Below are positions 46,538 to 55,551 of a stretch of DNA of 64,000 nt, one piece after another; positions within the stretch are counted from its first letter, which is position 1, and each line of letters opens with the position of its first letter. The position numbers and the translations under genes are program-made. Under the pieces are notes generated by a model. It saw nothing but the letters and a program-made list of their open reading frames with translations. It did not search any database and was not told the origin of the DNA. The stretch is from Xenorhabdus bovienii (lineage in GTDB: Bacteria > Pseudomonadota > Gammaproteobacteria > Enterobacterales > Enterobacteriaceae). The stretch covers positions 62,257 to 126,256 of the forward strand of contig NZ_JANAIF010000004.1 of NCBI RefSeq assembly GCF_024721015.1, written 5' to 3'.

Positions 46538-48138
46538 TGAACCTTATTAAAGACGCATGGCTGACCTTTAAAATGCGGGATGGTAGTCAAAAGAAACTGC
46601 CACTGGCGGCTATCTGCAATCCCAACGTCATGGATTTTGCCCTGCCACGGGCAGACTTTCAGGGCGCGGCCTATCAGTTAGCCATCGGCTTGCTGCAAAC
46701 AGTGTTTGCTCCCGTAGATAAGTTTCAATGGCATGATTTTTATGAGGCTCCCCCAACACAAGCAGATTTACAGACAGCCTTTGACCGCGTGGAACATGCC
46801 TTTAATCTGTCAGGTAACGGGCCGCTATTTATGCAGGATTTTGATTCGCTGGATAGCGTCAAATCAACGACGATTTCTGGGTTACTCATTGAAGCGCCTG
46901 GAGCGAATACGCTCAAACTTAACACCGACCATTTTATTAAACGCGGCCAATGTGAAATCGTCTCGCCTGAAATGGCGGCTATCGCACTTTTCACCTTGCA
47001 GATTAATGCACCTGCCGGTGGTGTCGGGCATCGTGTCGGCTTGCGGGGCGGTGGCCCTCTGACCACTCTGGTTCAACCCCTAACGCTGGATACCCCACTC
47101 TGGCACAAACTCTGGCTTAATATCGTCAATCAAGAATACTGCGGCTATCCCGAAGCAGACCTCCACAGCCCCAGTGTCTTTCCGTGGTTAGGCAAAACCA
47201 AACTCAGCCAGCCCGCCGGTACGGAAATTTACGCTTCTGATGTTCATGAACTCTATATGTATTGGGCGATGCCACGGCGTATCCGTCTGCAGATCGACGA
47301 TAAACCCGCTATTTGCCAACTGACCGGACAACCCACCGAACAATCTGTTACCCGCTATCGAACCCAAAACTATGGCAACAACTATGCCGGAAATTGGCAA
47401 CATCCACTCACGCCTTATAAATGGAATCCGAAAAAAGCCAACGACGATCACCTTTCTATCAAAGGGCAACCGGGAGGGATCACTTATAAACTATGGAATA
47501 GTCTGGCATTTTCCAGAAATAACGAGGGACAAAAAGCCGCTCTGGTCGTCGATCATTTCCACCAGATTTGTGATTATTTTGCAGAGGAACACAGCGCAAC
47601 ACCCCGGCTATGGGTCTTTGGCTATGATATGGACAATATGAAAGCCAGAGGCTGGTATTCCACTACACTTCCCCTGTTTTCCATCGCCGTTGAAAAACAG
47701 GATGTCATTTTCCGGCGAGCCAGAAATTTACAGACCCTTTCTGCTAATGCACTGAGCCAATGCCGTTCCCAAATCAAAAGTGGTTGGTTCAATCGCCCAA
47801 ATGATGTGAAAGGCGATATGTCATTTATTGATGCTGCGTTCTATCAACGTACTCAAACGGCTTTTTTTAAAGCGATACAACAGATTATCAGCAGCCAGCA
47901 AGCATCTTCTTATCTCTCGCCAGAGGAGGCCAAAAGCTGGCTCTATCAACTGAGAAATACCTGTTTCGATCTGTTTGATGAATATGTGCTGTCAGAAAGC
48001 GTCGATCCGAAAACGCTGCCGAAAAAAGTCAAAGCAAGGCATTTTTTGACTCAGTGGTTATTTGGTGCCAAAGAGATCAAATCATTTATGACTGAATACC
48101 AAATCGAACGCCAACAGAAAGAGGTGATCAATGAATAA
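46534..48138 (+). CDS. casA: Cascade large subunit Cas8e (CasA/Cse1)
   Basis: Large subunit of the type I-E Cascade complex; it recognises the PAM and licenses Cas3. The 534-residue protein begins MMNLIKDAWLTFKMRDGSQKKLPL. It carries Cse1 hallmarks such as FQGAAYQLAIGLLQTVFAP, NGPLFMQDF and the glycine-rich NAPAGGVGHRVGLRGGGPLTTLV. It starts on the cas3 stop (ATGA) and overlaps cse2 by 8 bp, showing a single coupled operon. Confidence 0.96.
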   Translation: MMNLIKDAWLTFKMRDGSQKKLPLAAICNPNVMDFALPRADFQGAAYQLAIGLLQTVFAPVDKFQWHDFYEAPPTQADLQTAFDRVEHAFNLSGNGPLFMQDFDSLDSVKSTTISGLLIEAPGANTLKLNTDHFIKRGQCEIVSPEMAAIALFTLQINAPAGGVGHRVGLRGGGPLTTLVQPLTLDTPLWHKLWLNIVNQEYCGYPEADLHSPSVFPWLGKTKLSQPAGTEIYASDVHELYMYWAMPRRIRLQIDDKPAICQLTGQPTEQSVTRYRTQNYGNNYAGNWQHPLTPYKWNPKKANDDHLSIKGQPGGITYKLWNSLAFSRNNEGQKAALVVDHFHQICDYFAEEHSATPRLWVFGYDMDNMKARGWYSTTLPLFSIAVEKQDVIFRRARNLQTLSANALSQCRSQIKSGWFNRPNDVKGDMSFIDAAFYQRTQTAFFKAIQQIISSQQASSYLSPEEAKSWLYQLRNTCFDLFDEYVLSESVDPKTLPKKVKARHFLTQWLFGAKEIKSFMTEYQIERQQKEVINE

Positions 48139-48682
48139 GTTGAGCGAAAGTACCTTGCTGCGCTGGTGGGAAAGCATGTTTCTATCACCATCAGAACTGA
48201 AAGCTAAAGGCAGATACCCCGCTCCAACGGTGTATAAAGCGCAGTTAAAACGCTGCCAGAATATCGACGCGGCCATGTTAACCGGAGGCTTTCGCACCTT
48301 GTGGCTGAGTTTGCAAGAAAGAAACGCTGAAACCGTCGATGAAAAAACCATCATAAAATGGGCAATGATTGCCATGACGGGCGTGCATGTGAAACACAAT
48401 GTAACCACAACACTGGCAACCGCAGCCGGCACCAAAACAGAAAATGATAAACCTGTCGTCAGTGCACTCCGCTTCGCCCAATTGCAGGGCGCCAAAACCC
48501 CCGACGAATTTGTTACCCGCTTACGACGCACCTTGCAGCTCATTGATGGAAAAGTTTCCATGCTGGATCTGGCAAAAGATATTGAGCAATGGGCTCACGA
48601 ATGCCACCAGCAAAGACCCCGTCGAGCGAATCAGCGTCTCAGCGTGCAATGGGCGCTGGAGTATTACAAAGCAGCAAAATAA
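48131..48682 (+). CDS. casB: Cascade small subunit Cse2 (CasB/Cas11)
   Basis: Helical small subunit, present as a dimer in Cascade, stabilising the R-loop. The 183-residue protein contains LLRWWESMFLSPSELKAKGRYPAPTVYKAQLKRC and the C-terminal WALEYYKAAK, typical of Cse2. It overlaps cas8e by 8 bp and is 27 bp before cas7. Confidence 0.94.
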   Translation: MNKLSESTLLRWWESMFLSPSELKAKGRYPAPTVYKAQLKRCQNIDAAMLTGGFRTLWLSLQERNAETVDEKTIIKWAMIAMTGVHVKHNVTTTLATAAGTKTENDKPVVSALRFAQLQGAKTPDEFVTRLRRTLQLIDGKVSMLDLAKDIEQWAHECHQQRPRRANQRLSVQWALEYYKAAK

Positions 48683-48709
48683 TCACTTTTAACCTTTGAG
48701 GTATCCTAA

Positions 48710-49747
48710 ATGAGCCAATTTATTCAATTACATCTGCTAACCTCCTACCCGCCTGCCAACCTGAACCGTGATGATACAGGGCGCCCTAAAACAGCCAGAA
48801 TGGGGGGTTTTGATCGATTAAGAATCAGCTCCCAAAGCCTGAAACGCCACTGGCGAGTCTCAGATCTGTTTCAATCAGCACTTGCGGGACACCTTGGATT
48901 TCGGACAAAACGCTTTGGCCTCGAAATTTATCAACAATTGATCGAAGCGGACGTTAAAGAAAAGCAGGCGACAGAGTGTGCTTCTGCCATTGCGGGTGTA
49001 TTTGGCAAAAATAAAAAAGACACGCCACTGGAAATAGAACAACTGGCCCATATCAGCCCTACAGAAAAAGCCGCCACAATCTCCCTGGCAAAACAACTGG
49101 CCAACGAAAATCGGGCGCCAACCAAGGAAGAGTTAAGTCTGTTGAGCAAAGAGAGAATGGCTGTGGATATCGCCCTGTTTGGCCGTATGCTCGCTTCCAG
49201 CCCCGCCTATAATATTGAGGCCGCTTGTCAGGTTGCCCATGCCATCAGCGTACATGATGTAATGATTGAAGATGACTATTTTACCGCGGTGGATGATCTG
49301 AACGACGGCAAAAGTGACACAGGTTCAGCACACATCGGAGAAAACGGATTTGCAGCGGCCCTGTTCTACAGCTATATCTGTATCAACAAAACCCTGCTGA
49401 TGGAAAATCTGGCAGACAACCAAATCCTGGTCAATCAAGCCATTGCTGCCCTGACCGAAGCCGCCGTCAAAATCTCCCCTTCCGGCAAGCAAAACAGTTT
49501 TGGCTCCCGCGCCTATGCCAGTTATGTTCTGGCTGAAAAAGGGGAATATCAGCCCCGCTCCTTGTCGGTCGCATTTTTGAAACCCATTAACGATGAAGAG
49601 CAGGCTGCGTCTGCCATTAGAGCATTGGAAGAACAGGTCGAAAACTTCGATAACGTTTATGGTGACTGTGCTGACGCCCGCCATAGTATCAATACCCTCA
49701 CCGGAAAAGGCAGTTTTGCCGAACTGATTAAATTCATCACGAATTAA
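48710..49747 (+). CDS. casC: Cascade backbone subunit Cas7e (CasC/Cse4)
   Basis: RRM-fold protein that forms the six-copy backbone binding the crRNA spacer. The 345-residue length is close to the E. coli protein (363). The N-terminus QFIQLHLLTSYPPANLNRDDTGRPKTARMGG and the block RLRISSQSLKRHWR are characteristic. GAGG lies about 9 nt before the ATG. It is followed by cas5 after 12 bp. Confidence 0.96.
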   Translation: MSQFIQLHLLTSYPPANLNRDDTGRPKTARMGGFDRLRISSQSLKRHWRVSDLFQSALAGHLGFRTKRFGLEIYQQLIEADVKEKQATECASAIAGVFGKNKKDTPLEIEQLAHISPTEKAATISLAKQLANENRAPTKEELSLLSKERMAVDIALFGRMLASSPAYNIEAACQVAHAISVHDVMIEDDYFTAVDDLNDGKSDTGSAHIGENGFAAALFYSYICINKTLLMENLADNQILVNQAIAALTEAAVKISPSGKQNSFGSRAYASYVLAEKGEYQPRSLSVAFLKPINDEEQAASAIRALEEQVENFDNVYGDCADARHSINTLTGKGSFAELIKFITN

Positions 49748-49759
49748 AAGGAGGCCGGA

Positions 49760-50512
49760 ATGCAAACCTATTTGGTTTTTCGATTATATGGTGTGCTGGC
49801 CAGTTGGGGCGTAGAAGCCGTCGGTGAAAGCCGCCCCACCAGCCTGTATCCGACTCGTTCAGCGATTTTGGGGCTATTGGGCGCAGCACTGGGCATCCGG
49901 CGTGATGATGAAATGCGCCTTGCCGAGTTACAGCAAAGTGTCAACATCGCCATCAAACAAATCGTGGCCAGTTCATTGATGAGGGATTATCACACGAGTC
50001 AAGTCCCCTCCCAAAACAACAAACAGCAACACCTCACCCGTAAAAGTGAGTTGGGTGAATCTGAACTGAATACGGTTTTATCCTCACGGGATTACCGCAG
50101 TGATGGGCTGTGGATCATCGCAATTTCACTGACCGACCAAGCCCATCTGACGCTGGCAACCTTGCGTGATGCGCTGTTAAAACCGGTTTTCACCTTAAGC
50201 CTTGGGCGCAAATCCTGCCCTCTGTGCATTCCTATGATGCCGCAAATAACCCGATCTCCCTGTTTGAAGGCGGCTCTGGATACGGAATTTCCGCCTTTAA
50301 CGCAGTCGGAGAAAGCCGATCACTATTGGCTGGGCGACAACGGTATCGTGAGCTATTTCTGGGAAGGGGATAAAAACGAGATTGAGATCCCTGATGTGGC
50401 GGTATTGACCAGCCAATTGTGGGACGAACCGCTTTCACGAACCCGCTGGCAGTTCACCCAACGTACTATGCACCAATTATCACTGATGGAGAAGGCACAT
50501 GTACCTGTCTAA
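49760..50512 (+). CDS. casD: Cascade subunit Cas5e (CasD)
   Basis: RAMP protein that caps the 5' handle of the crRNA. The 250-residue protein starts with MQTYLVFRLYGVLASWGVEAVGESRPTSLYPTRSAILGLLGAALGI, the canonical Cas5e opening with the glycine-rich loop. A strong AAAGGAGG Shine-Dalgarno precedes it. It overlaps cas6e by 14 bp. Confidence 0.96.
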   Translation: MQTYLVFRLYGVLASWGVEAVGESRPTSLYPTRSAILGLLGAALGIRRDDEMRLAELQQSVNIAIKQIVASSLMRDYHTSQVPSQNNKQQHLTRKSELGESELNTVLSSRDYRSDGLWIIAISLTDQAHLTLATLRDALLKPVFTLSLGRKSCPLCIPMMPQITRSPCLKAALDTEFPPLTQSEKADHYWLGDNGIVSYFWEGDKNEIEIPDVAVLTSQLWDEPLSRTRWQFTQRTMHQLSLMEKAHVPV

Positions 50513-51173
50513 AGTCACCTTACGACCTTCTGCCTATCGGGAACAGTTTTTGTCAAAAATGGCGAAAAACAGTGTTTATTCTTCCCACCAGCTATTGTGG
50601 CAACTGTTTACGGAACAGGCAGAGCGCAATTTTCTGTTCAGGGAAGATATGAGCATCAACGGTACACCTGAGTTCTTCGTACTGTCCCATACAGCGCCAA
50701 CACCCAACTCGGCGATGTTCCAGATTCAGAGCAAGGCATTTACCCCGCAATTACGCAGCGGGCAGAAACTGGCGTTTAAGCTCCGGCTAAATCCCACCAT
50801 CTGCATCACAGATAAGGATTCCGGCAAACAGCGGCGTCATGATGTACTGATGAATGCCAAACGTCAGGCACAGTTGGCGGGTGTTAGCACTGACGAAATC
50901 CAGCCGCTGATGATGCAGGCTGTACAGGCATGGATACAGGATGAAAAACGACTGACTAACTGGGGTATTCAGTTTGATTTCGATCCTGATGTTGAACGCT
51001 ATACCCAACATCGCTGTCGCAAGCCTTCCGGCCAGAAAGTGGCATTTTCGAGCGTTGATTTTCAGGGCGTGCTCACCCTTTCAGATCATGAACTTTTTCT
51101 GGCGCAATACGCTAAGGGCTTTGGTCGGGCGAAATCCTTTGGCTGTGGGATGATGCTGATAAGGACTCTGTAA
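50499..51173 (+). CDS. casE: crRNA endonuclease Cas6e (CasE/Cse3)
   Basis: Ribonuclease that cuts the pre-crRNA at the base of each repeat hairpin and stays bound to the 3' end. The 224-residue protein begins MYLSKVTLRPSAYREQF. Tyr27 and His30 (VYSSHQLLWQLF) align with Tyr17 and the catalytic His20 of E. coli CasE at identical spacing. It ends with the glycine-rich loop GFGRAKSFGCGMMLIRTL exactly where E. coli CasE ends, so the C-terminus is intact. The next base after its TAA begins a CRISPR half-repeat, where cas1 would normally follow. Confidence 0.96.
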   Translation: MYLSKVTLRPSAYREQFLSKMAKNSVYSSHQLLWQLFTEQAERNFLFREDMSINGTPEFFVLSHTAPTPNSAMFQIQSKAFTPQLRSGQKLAFKLRLNPTICITDKDSGKQRRHDVLMNAKRQAQLAGVSTDEIQPLMMQAVQAWIQDEKRLTNWGIQFDFDPDVERYTQHRCRKPSGQKVAFSSVDFQGVLTLSDHELFLAQYAKGFGRAKSFGCGMMLIRTL

Positions 51174-51189
51174 GTGTTCCCCGTAGGTA
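51174..51189 (+). CRISPR. CRISPR half-repeat fused to the casE stop codon
   Basis: The 16 bases GTGTTCCCCGTAGGTA directly after the casE TAA are identical to the first 16 bases of the array A and B repeats (the GG variant). The second half (CGGGGATAAACC) is absent and unrelated AT-rich sequence follows. A weaker GTGTTCTCCA occurs at 51231, 57 bp later. In the standard type I-E order cas1, cas2, a leader and an array would follow casE. The rest of the 218-bp gap to the next gene holds no gene, only its presumed promoter. Confidence 0.85.
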
Positions 51190-51391
51190 TTTAAACTACC
51201 CTTCTGAAATTTCGTCTGCGAAATGTTTGAGTGTTCTCCATGACTCAGACTCATCAGGACAAAATTGTTTTTACTAAAGTCACTAGCCGAAACATTCAAC
51301 TTTAGTTACTCATTTCCCAGCATTATTCGTTAACGGGCTTAACATAAGCTATGATAATCTACTGCGTCCTTCATTTTCCTTTGAGTTTATT

Positions 51392-52384
51392 ATGACCTTA
51401 ACTAACTTCAGCAAATTGTTAGCCGCTACACTTTGCCTCGCGACTTCATACAGCCATGCAGATAGTGAACGCCCACTTTTTTCATTAACGATGGCAGAGT
51501 CTGGTGTTCAGAAGACAAATAGCGATGGTAGTTTATCTCATTCTACAAAATCAGAATCTCGCATTCTGCCAATTTGGGGTGATGAAGCGCGAGCTAAAGG
51601 CTACGATCTGCCTGAGCCATTTGGCGTAAGTTATGGTTATATGAATCTGCGCCAAGATATCATTATAGACAGCATTAAATTTCAATTTACCAATCCATTA
51701 ATTGAAGAGCGTTGGAAAGACCAAATTATTGTTAATGCGGGTGATACCCGGGAAAGAAATGAAACCCATATGCTGAAACTGGATACATGGGTTTTACCCT
51801 TCTTAAATGTATATGGTGTCTATGGAACAACCAAAGGTAAATCAAAAACAAATTTAGATAACATTGTCGCTTTTGGCGATGATGAAACCTATAGAAATAT
51901 TCCTTTTGAACTGAGTTTTAAAGGGAAAACTTATGGTGGTGGAGCAACTTTCGCTGGTGGTTATAACCAATTTTTTGCCACGTTAGATGCAAATTATACC
52001 CGAACCAATTTGGATATTTTAGACGGTGATATTTCCGCCTTCGTTGTTACTCCACGCGTTGGTTATGAGTTTGTTTTTGAACCGCTGTTTACTGGTCAAG
52101 GAAACGCCAAAGTTCAGGTGTGGGTAGGTGCCATGTACCAAGATATCACCCAGCGCTTTAAAGGTGATGTCAGTAAACTCAATTTACCCTCCGAAATATC
52201 AGAGTTATTTGGCATGGTTCAAAGCCAAACCGATATCAAATTCGACGTCGAACAGCACCTTGCACATAAATGGAATAACACCGTGGGTGCGCGTTTCGAA
52301 ATCACTCGTAACTTCAATATCCTATCTGAAGTGGGTTTCGGCAACCGAAACAGCCTCTTTGTTTCCGGTGAGTTTCGTTTCTAA
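51392..52384 (+). CDS. Outer-membrane beta-barrel protein (family not recognised)
   Basis: Predicted outer-membrane protein of 330 residues. A Sec signal peptide (LLAATLCLATSYSHA) is followed by alternating beta-strand-like sequence, such as YGYMNLRQDIIIDSIKFQF and VWVGAMYQDITQRF, and the chain ends with phenylalanine (SVSGEFRF-like SGEFRF), the usual BAM recognition end. I do not recognise a specific family. It is first in an operon with an Omp85-type barrel (stop and start overlap as TAATG) and a lipoprotein, suggesting a joint role at the cell surface. Confidence 0.75.
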   Translation: MTLTNFSKLLAATLCLATSYSHADSERPLFSLTMAESGVQKTNSDGSLSHSTKSESRILPIWGDEARAKGYDLPEPFGVSYGYMNLRQDIIIDSIKFQFTNPLIEERWKDQIIVNAGDTRERNETHMLKLDTWVLPFLNVYGVYGTTKGKSKTNLDNIVAFGDDETYRNIPFELSFKGKTYGGGATFAGGYNQFFATLDANYTRTNLDILDGDISAFVVTPRVGYEFVFEPLFTGQGNAKVQVWVGAMYQDITQRFKGDVSKLNLPSEISELFGMVQSQTDIKFDVEQHLAHKWNNTVGARFEITRNFNILSEVGFGNRNSLFVSGEFRF

Positions 52385-53535
52385 TGTTCCGACGCATGAC
52401 AATCAAGAGGCTGGTGATATCCAGCCTTCTTATTTTTACCGCATCATCAGCACAGGCTGATATCTTGCCCGATCGGCAAAAAATCGATGGTTGGCTCAGC
52501 GAATTAGGCGGCAGTAATCAATTCGATGCCAGCAAGAAGGTTGACTGGGGCGTGCTGCCCGGCCCTTTTTACACCCCTGAAATGGGAATGGGCATTGGGG
52601 TCGCTGTAGTCGGGCTTTACCGTCCCGATAACTCAGACCACACCAGCCAGACCTCCTCACTGGGTCTCAGCGGTTTTGGTTCATCTACCGGCGCATTTGG
52701 CCTGAATTTTACCAATTATAATTTTCTGGCTCGTGATCAGTGGCGGTTATTTGTTTCCGGGACGCTAAATAACACGCCGACTTACTATTGGGGCAAGGGT
52801 TATGACGCCGGTAAAAATAATGGCAATAAAGAAAAATATCGAGCTCAGGAATTTGATATTCGCCCTCGCCTGCTCTATCGCGTGACAGATGCTATGTATA
52901 TGGGATTAGGCTGGCATTTCTCATCCCTCAACGCCAGTGATCCGGATATCGGTGCCGCAAAATATTTCGCGCAGTCCGTCGGCGGACGCTCCGTCATCAG
53001 TTCCGGTGTAAGTGCATACTTCAGTTATGACACGCGGGATTTCCTGCCTAATGCAAAGCACGGGCAAGCATTTGAAATCGTTTATACCCACTTTTCCCCA
53101 GAATTAGGGGGAGATAATCGTTTCAATACCACACAGTTACAGTTTTCGACCTATCACCAGCTATCCGAAAAATCCGTGCTGGCTTTCGATAACTATGCCC
53201 GTTTCAGCTCTGGCGATGTGCCGTGGAATCAATTATCCCTGCTGGGCAGTAGTCAACGGATGCGCGGGTACTATGAAGGGCGCTATCGCGATACCAATAT
53301 CTTCACATCACAATTAGAATTAAGACATAAACTTGACTGGCGCCACGGTATTGTCGGCTGGATAGGCACAGGCACATTAAGTGATTCCCCTTCAAAGCTA
53401 GGTGCAAAGCACTGGCTTCCTTCTATTGGTGTGGGCTATCGTTTCGAGTTTAAGCCACGCATGAATGTCAGATTAGATTTTGGTGTTGGTAAAGACAGCA
53501 CTGGATTCTACTTTCAGGTAGGGGAAGCATTTTGA
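52384..53535 (+). CDS. Omp85/BamA-like outer-membrane protein without POTRA domains
   Basis: A 383-residue exported protein with a signal peptide (SSLLIFTASSAQA) followed almost directly by a beta-barrel of the bacterial surface antigen (D15/Omp85) type. The Omp85 lid-loop motif appears as QRMRGYYEGRYRD (normally VRGY), and the chain ends GVGKDSTGFYFQVGEAF. There are too few residues before the barrel for POTRA domains, unlike BamA or TamA. Such short Omp85 proteins have poorly known roles in export or lipid transfer. It shares one base with the upstream stop codon and overlaps the next gene by 4 bp. Confidence 0.82.
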   Translation: MFRRMTIKRLVISSLLIFTASSAQADILPDRQKIDGWLSELGGSNQFDASKKVDWGVLPGPFYTPEMGMGIGVAVVGLYRPDNSDHTSQTSSLGLSGFGSSTGAFGLNFTNYNFLARDQWRLFVSGTLNNTPTYYWGKGYDAGKNNGNKEKYRAQEFDIRPRLLYRVTDAMYMGLGWHFSSLNASDPDIGAAKYFAQSVGGRSVISSGVSAYFSYDTRDFLPNAKHGQAFEIVYTHFSPELGGDNRFNTTQLQFSTYHQLSEKSVLAFDNYARFSSGDVPWNQLSLLGSSQRMRGYYEGRYRDTNIFTSQLELRHKLDWRHGIVGWIGTGTLSDSPSKLGAKHWLPSIGVGYRFEFKPRMNVRLDFGVGKDSTGFYFQVGEAF

Positions 53536-54671
53536 AGTCATTGATGACGCTATTATTCAGCTTCCTGCTCATGGCATGTCAGGGTAAATCTGCTCCCGTC
53601 ATGCCTGTAGAGCCTGTACTCGTCAGTGATACTCAAGAACAGCCAGAGCTCGACTGGCCAGCGTTGACCCCTATTGAACCACCTGAAGGCTTAAGAGCCT
53701 GCTGCGCATTTGGTTACGATCTTAAAACCGAGGTGGTGGGGGTTCCCGTTCCTTTCTATGATATCGACAATATCGTGGAGGCCGAGAAACTGGGAGAACA
53801 TCACTATAACGACAGTGCTCTGGGTGCCAGTGCCGCTTTATTGGGGATAAGCAATGAAAAAATCGGTCTGTTATATACCCAGAAAGGCGGGTTTATTGAT
53901 ATCTCCCATGTGAGAGATACCGCAGACTATACGCTGTATCTCTTTAGCCAGATTTATGCTCACCTGGGTCAGGAGCGGGAATTAAGCCTAAGTAATGAGC
54001 TTGCGGCGCGTAAAATTCACTTTTTTGCCTTTACTCCGCCGGTAGATCTCGTTGAGCGCTACACCTTAAGCGCTTATTTAGCGGCAAAACTGGCATTTCA
54101 GTTGGCGGCTTGGCACGAAATCGCCCAATGGTATGGCTATCAATCAGTCCCAGGGTTCCCCGAGGGCATTTCCGCGTTTTCCCCGGAAGACCTCTATTCC
54201 AATCTCTTGGGAGCAAGGCTGGCTCTGACCCTGATCCTGCAAGGTCATGCTTCTTCGGTGACTCAATTTACTACCTCAATGGCAGCCATATTGCCTTCTG
54301 CTTTGCATAAACTCGAACCTTATTCCAAATCAGACACAAAAAAGATGTTTAATCAGATCGACGGGCTATGGTGGAATAGTCATGAACGTATTCCGCAAAA
54401 ATTTTTAGTCCTGCGCAGGAATTATGAAACCCAAGACAATCGTTATCCATTAATGCCTTCAGGCAAAGAAAAGTTTGCGCTGCGTCTGTCCCTGCCTGAT
54501 GAATATAAGCCGTTTTCGCTGGATAAATTGGCTGAGCTACAGTTATGGCCAACCGAACAGATGAAAAACTTACCTGTTCCCAATTCCTATTGGACAATGA
54601 AAGACTTTAACATGCTGGCAGAACATGCCCAGCATGAAGATGCGCGACAGTTGTTATTGAGTAGCAAATAA
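53532..54671 (+). CDS. DUF4056 family lipoprotein
   Basis: Predicted lipoprotein of 379 residues, lipobox LLMAC with Cys16 as the modified residue. The TTG at 53532 overlaps the previous stop (TTGA) and has GGGGA about 6 nt upstream; an ATG four codons later is possible. The body matches DUF4056 as I remember it: GLRACCAFGYDL, GGFIDISHVRDTADYTLYLFSQ and AAWHEIAQWYGY. Asp and His residues in SHVRDTADY and WHEIAQW could be catalytic, but no activity is established. Last gene of the three-gene envelope operon. Confidence 0.8.
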   Translation: MKSLMTLLFSFLLMACQGKSAPVMPVEPVLVSDTQEQPELDWPALTPIEPPEGLRACCAFGYDLKTEVVGVPVPFYDIDNIVEAEKLGEHHYNDSALGASAALLGISNEKIGLLYTQKGGFIDISHVRDTADYTLYLFSQIYAHLGQERELSLSNELAARKIHFFAFTPPVDLVERYTLSAYLAAKLAFQLAAWHEIAQWYGYQSVPGFPEGISAFSPEDLYSNLLGARLALTLILQGHASSVTQFTTSMAAILPSALHKLEPYSKSDTKKMFNQIDGLWWNSHERIPQKFLVLRRNYETQDNRYPLMPSGKEKFALRLSLPDEYKPFSLDKLAELQLWPTEQMKNLPVPNSYWTMKDFNMLAEHAQHEDARQLLLSSK

Positions 54672-54715
54672 ATACCGTAGCCAGTGACTCGGCAAAGCCT
54701 TTCGATTAAATTCGC

Positions 54716-54740
54716 AAGGAGATAGCACCACTATCTCCTT
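54716..54740. terminator. Bidirectional hairpin between the DUF4056 and marR genes
   Basis: Perfect 10-bp stem AAGGAGATAG / CTATCTCCTT with loop CACCA. It lies 44 bp after the DUF4056 stop and overlaps the stop codon of the convergent marR gene. T-richness downstream on the plus strand is modest (ACTCTTT). Confidence 0.75.
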
Positions 54741-55269
54741 ACTCTTTCCCGAATCTCCCCAACGCCCTGCGCATCGGCGTATGCCGCTTAATCAGTTCCT
54801 GCAAAACCTCTTTCAGTAACTGACTTTTACCGCTTCCCAGCGGCTCCAGTATACTTTTCTCATGGGATTCTGCTTCTGCCAGTAATCCGACCACCACTTG
54901 TCGGCCGCTGTCGGTAAGATGCACTAACGTGATACGGCGATCTCCACCACCATTGGAAAAACGAGTGACATGCCCCTGCAATTCAAGACGCTGCAATACT
55001 CGGGTAATTGTCGGTTGTTTACTGACTGTTTTTTGCGCCAGCAGGCTAATACCAATCGGGCCACTTCCAGCCAGCGCCGATAAAACACGCCACTCCAGCA
55101 CGGACAACCCCCGTGCCTCAACGATGTCATGAAACTCAGAAGAAACCAGCATCCATGCTTGCCCAAGCAAAGCAGGCAAGTAATTATCAACAAACACTTT
55201 TGAATCTGGCATAGTTTCAACAACCTTTCTATTTCGGGAAGTTTTGTCTTCCAATTCTAAAAGGTTCAT
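54739..55269 (-). CDS. MarR family transcriptional regulator
   Basis: Winged helix-turn-helix regulator of 176 residues. The DNA-binding core is LSVLEWRVLSALAGSGPIGISLLAQKTVSKQPTITRVLQRLELQGHVTR, followed by the wing GDRRITLVHLTDSGRQ. The first 19 residues are unusually charged, and MPDSKVFVDNY at 55212 may be the real start; neither start has an obvious Shine-Dalgarno. It is convergent with the envelope operon and shares orientation with the MFS gene upstream, so it may regulate that exporter. Confidence 0.88.
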   Translation of the reverse strand: MNLLELEDKTSRNRKVVETMPDSKVFVDNYLPALLGQAWMLVSSEFHDIVEARGLSVLEWRVLSALAGSGPIGISLLAQKTVSKQPTITRVLQRLELQGHVTRFSNGGGDRRITLVHLTDSGRQVVVGLLAEAESHEKSILEPLGSGKSQLLKEVLQELIKRHTPMRRALGRFGKE

Positions 55270-55501
55270 CCGTGAAAAACACGCTCACAATAGTCACCCC
55301 ATCAATGTTTTCCTGATAAAAGTGAGCCAAATCTCGGAACGTATGTATGCAGCCCAAGTTGTTTCAATATCATGCAGGCTATCGTAATAGATGGGGAGAT
55401 AACGAGCGTGAGACGTTTCAGCGCCGGATACAAAGCCCGTTATGGTCAGATGCCGAGTGAACGTTTATGGCGGAGATGATTTTAATTTATATGACAAAAT
55501 T

Positions 55502-55536
55502 TAACGCAGCCCATCGTTATCGCGTGGGCTACGTTA
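55502..55536 (-). terminator. Terminator downstream of the MFS gene
   Basis: Inverted repeat TAACG-C-AGCCCA / TGGGCT-A-CGTTA with one mismatch, lying 15 bp after the MFS stop on the minus strand. The tail is AAATTTT rather than a clean T run. The remaining roughly 230 bp up to marR contain no gene that I can support. Confidence 0.65.
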
Positions 55537-55551
55537 GACATAACATTAATC

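Noticed and set aside
51231..51258. Second CRISPR-like relic after casE (GTGTTCTCCA)
   Set aside because: Only the first ten bases resemble a repeat, with one to two mismatches. The spacing of 57 bp is off the 61-bp period and no leader-like sequence precedes it, so I do not count it as a repeat.
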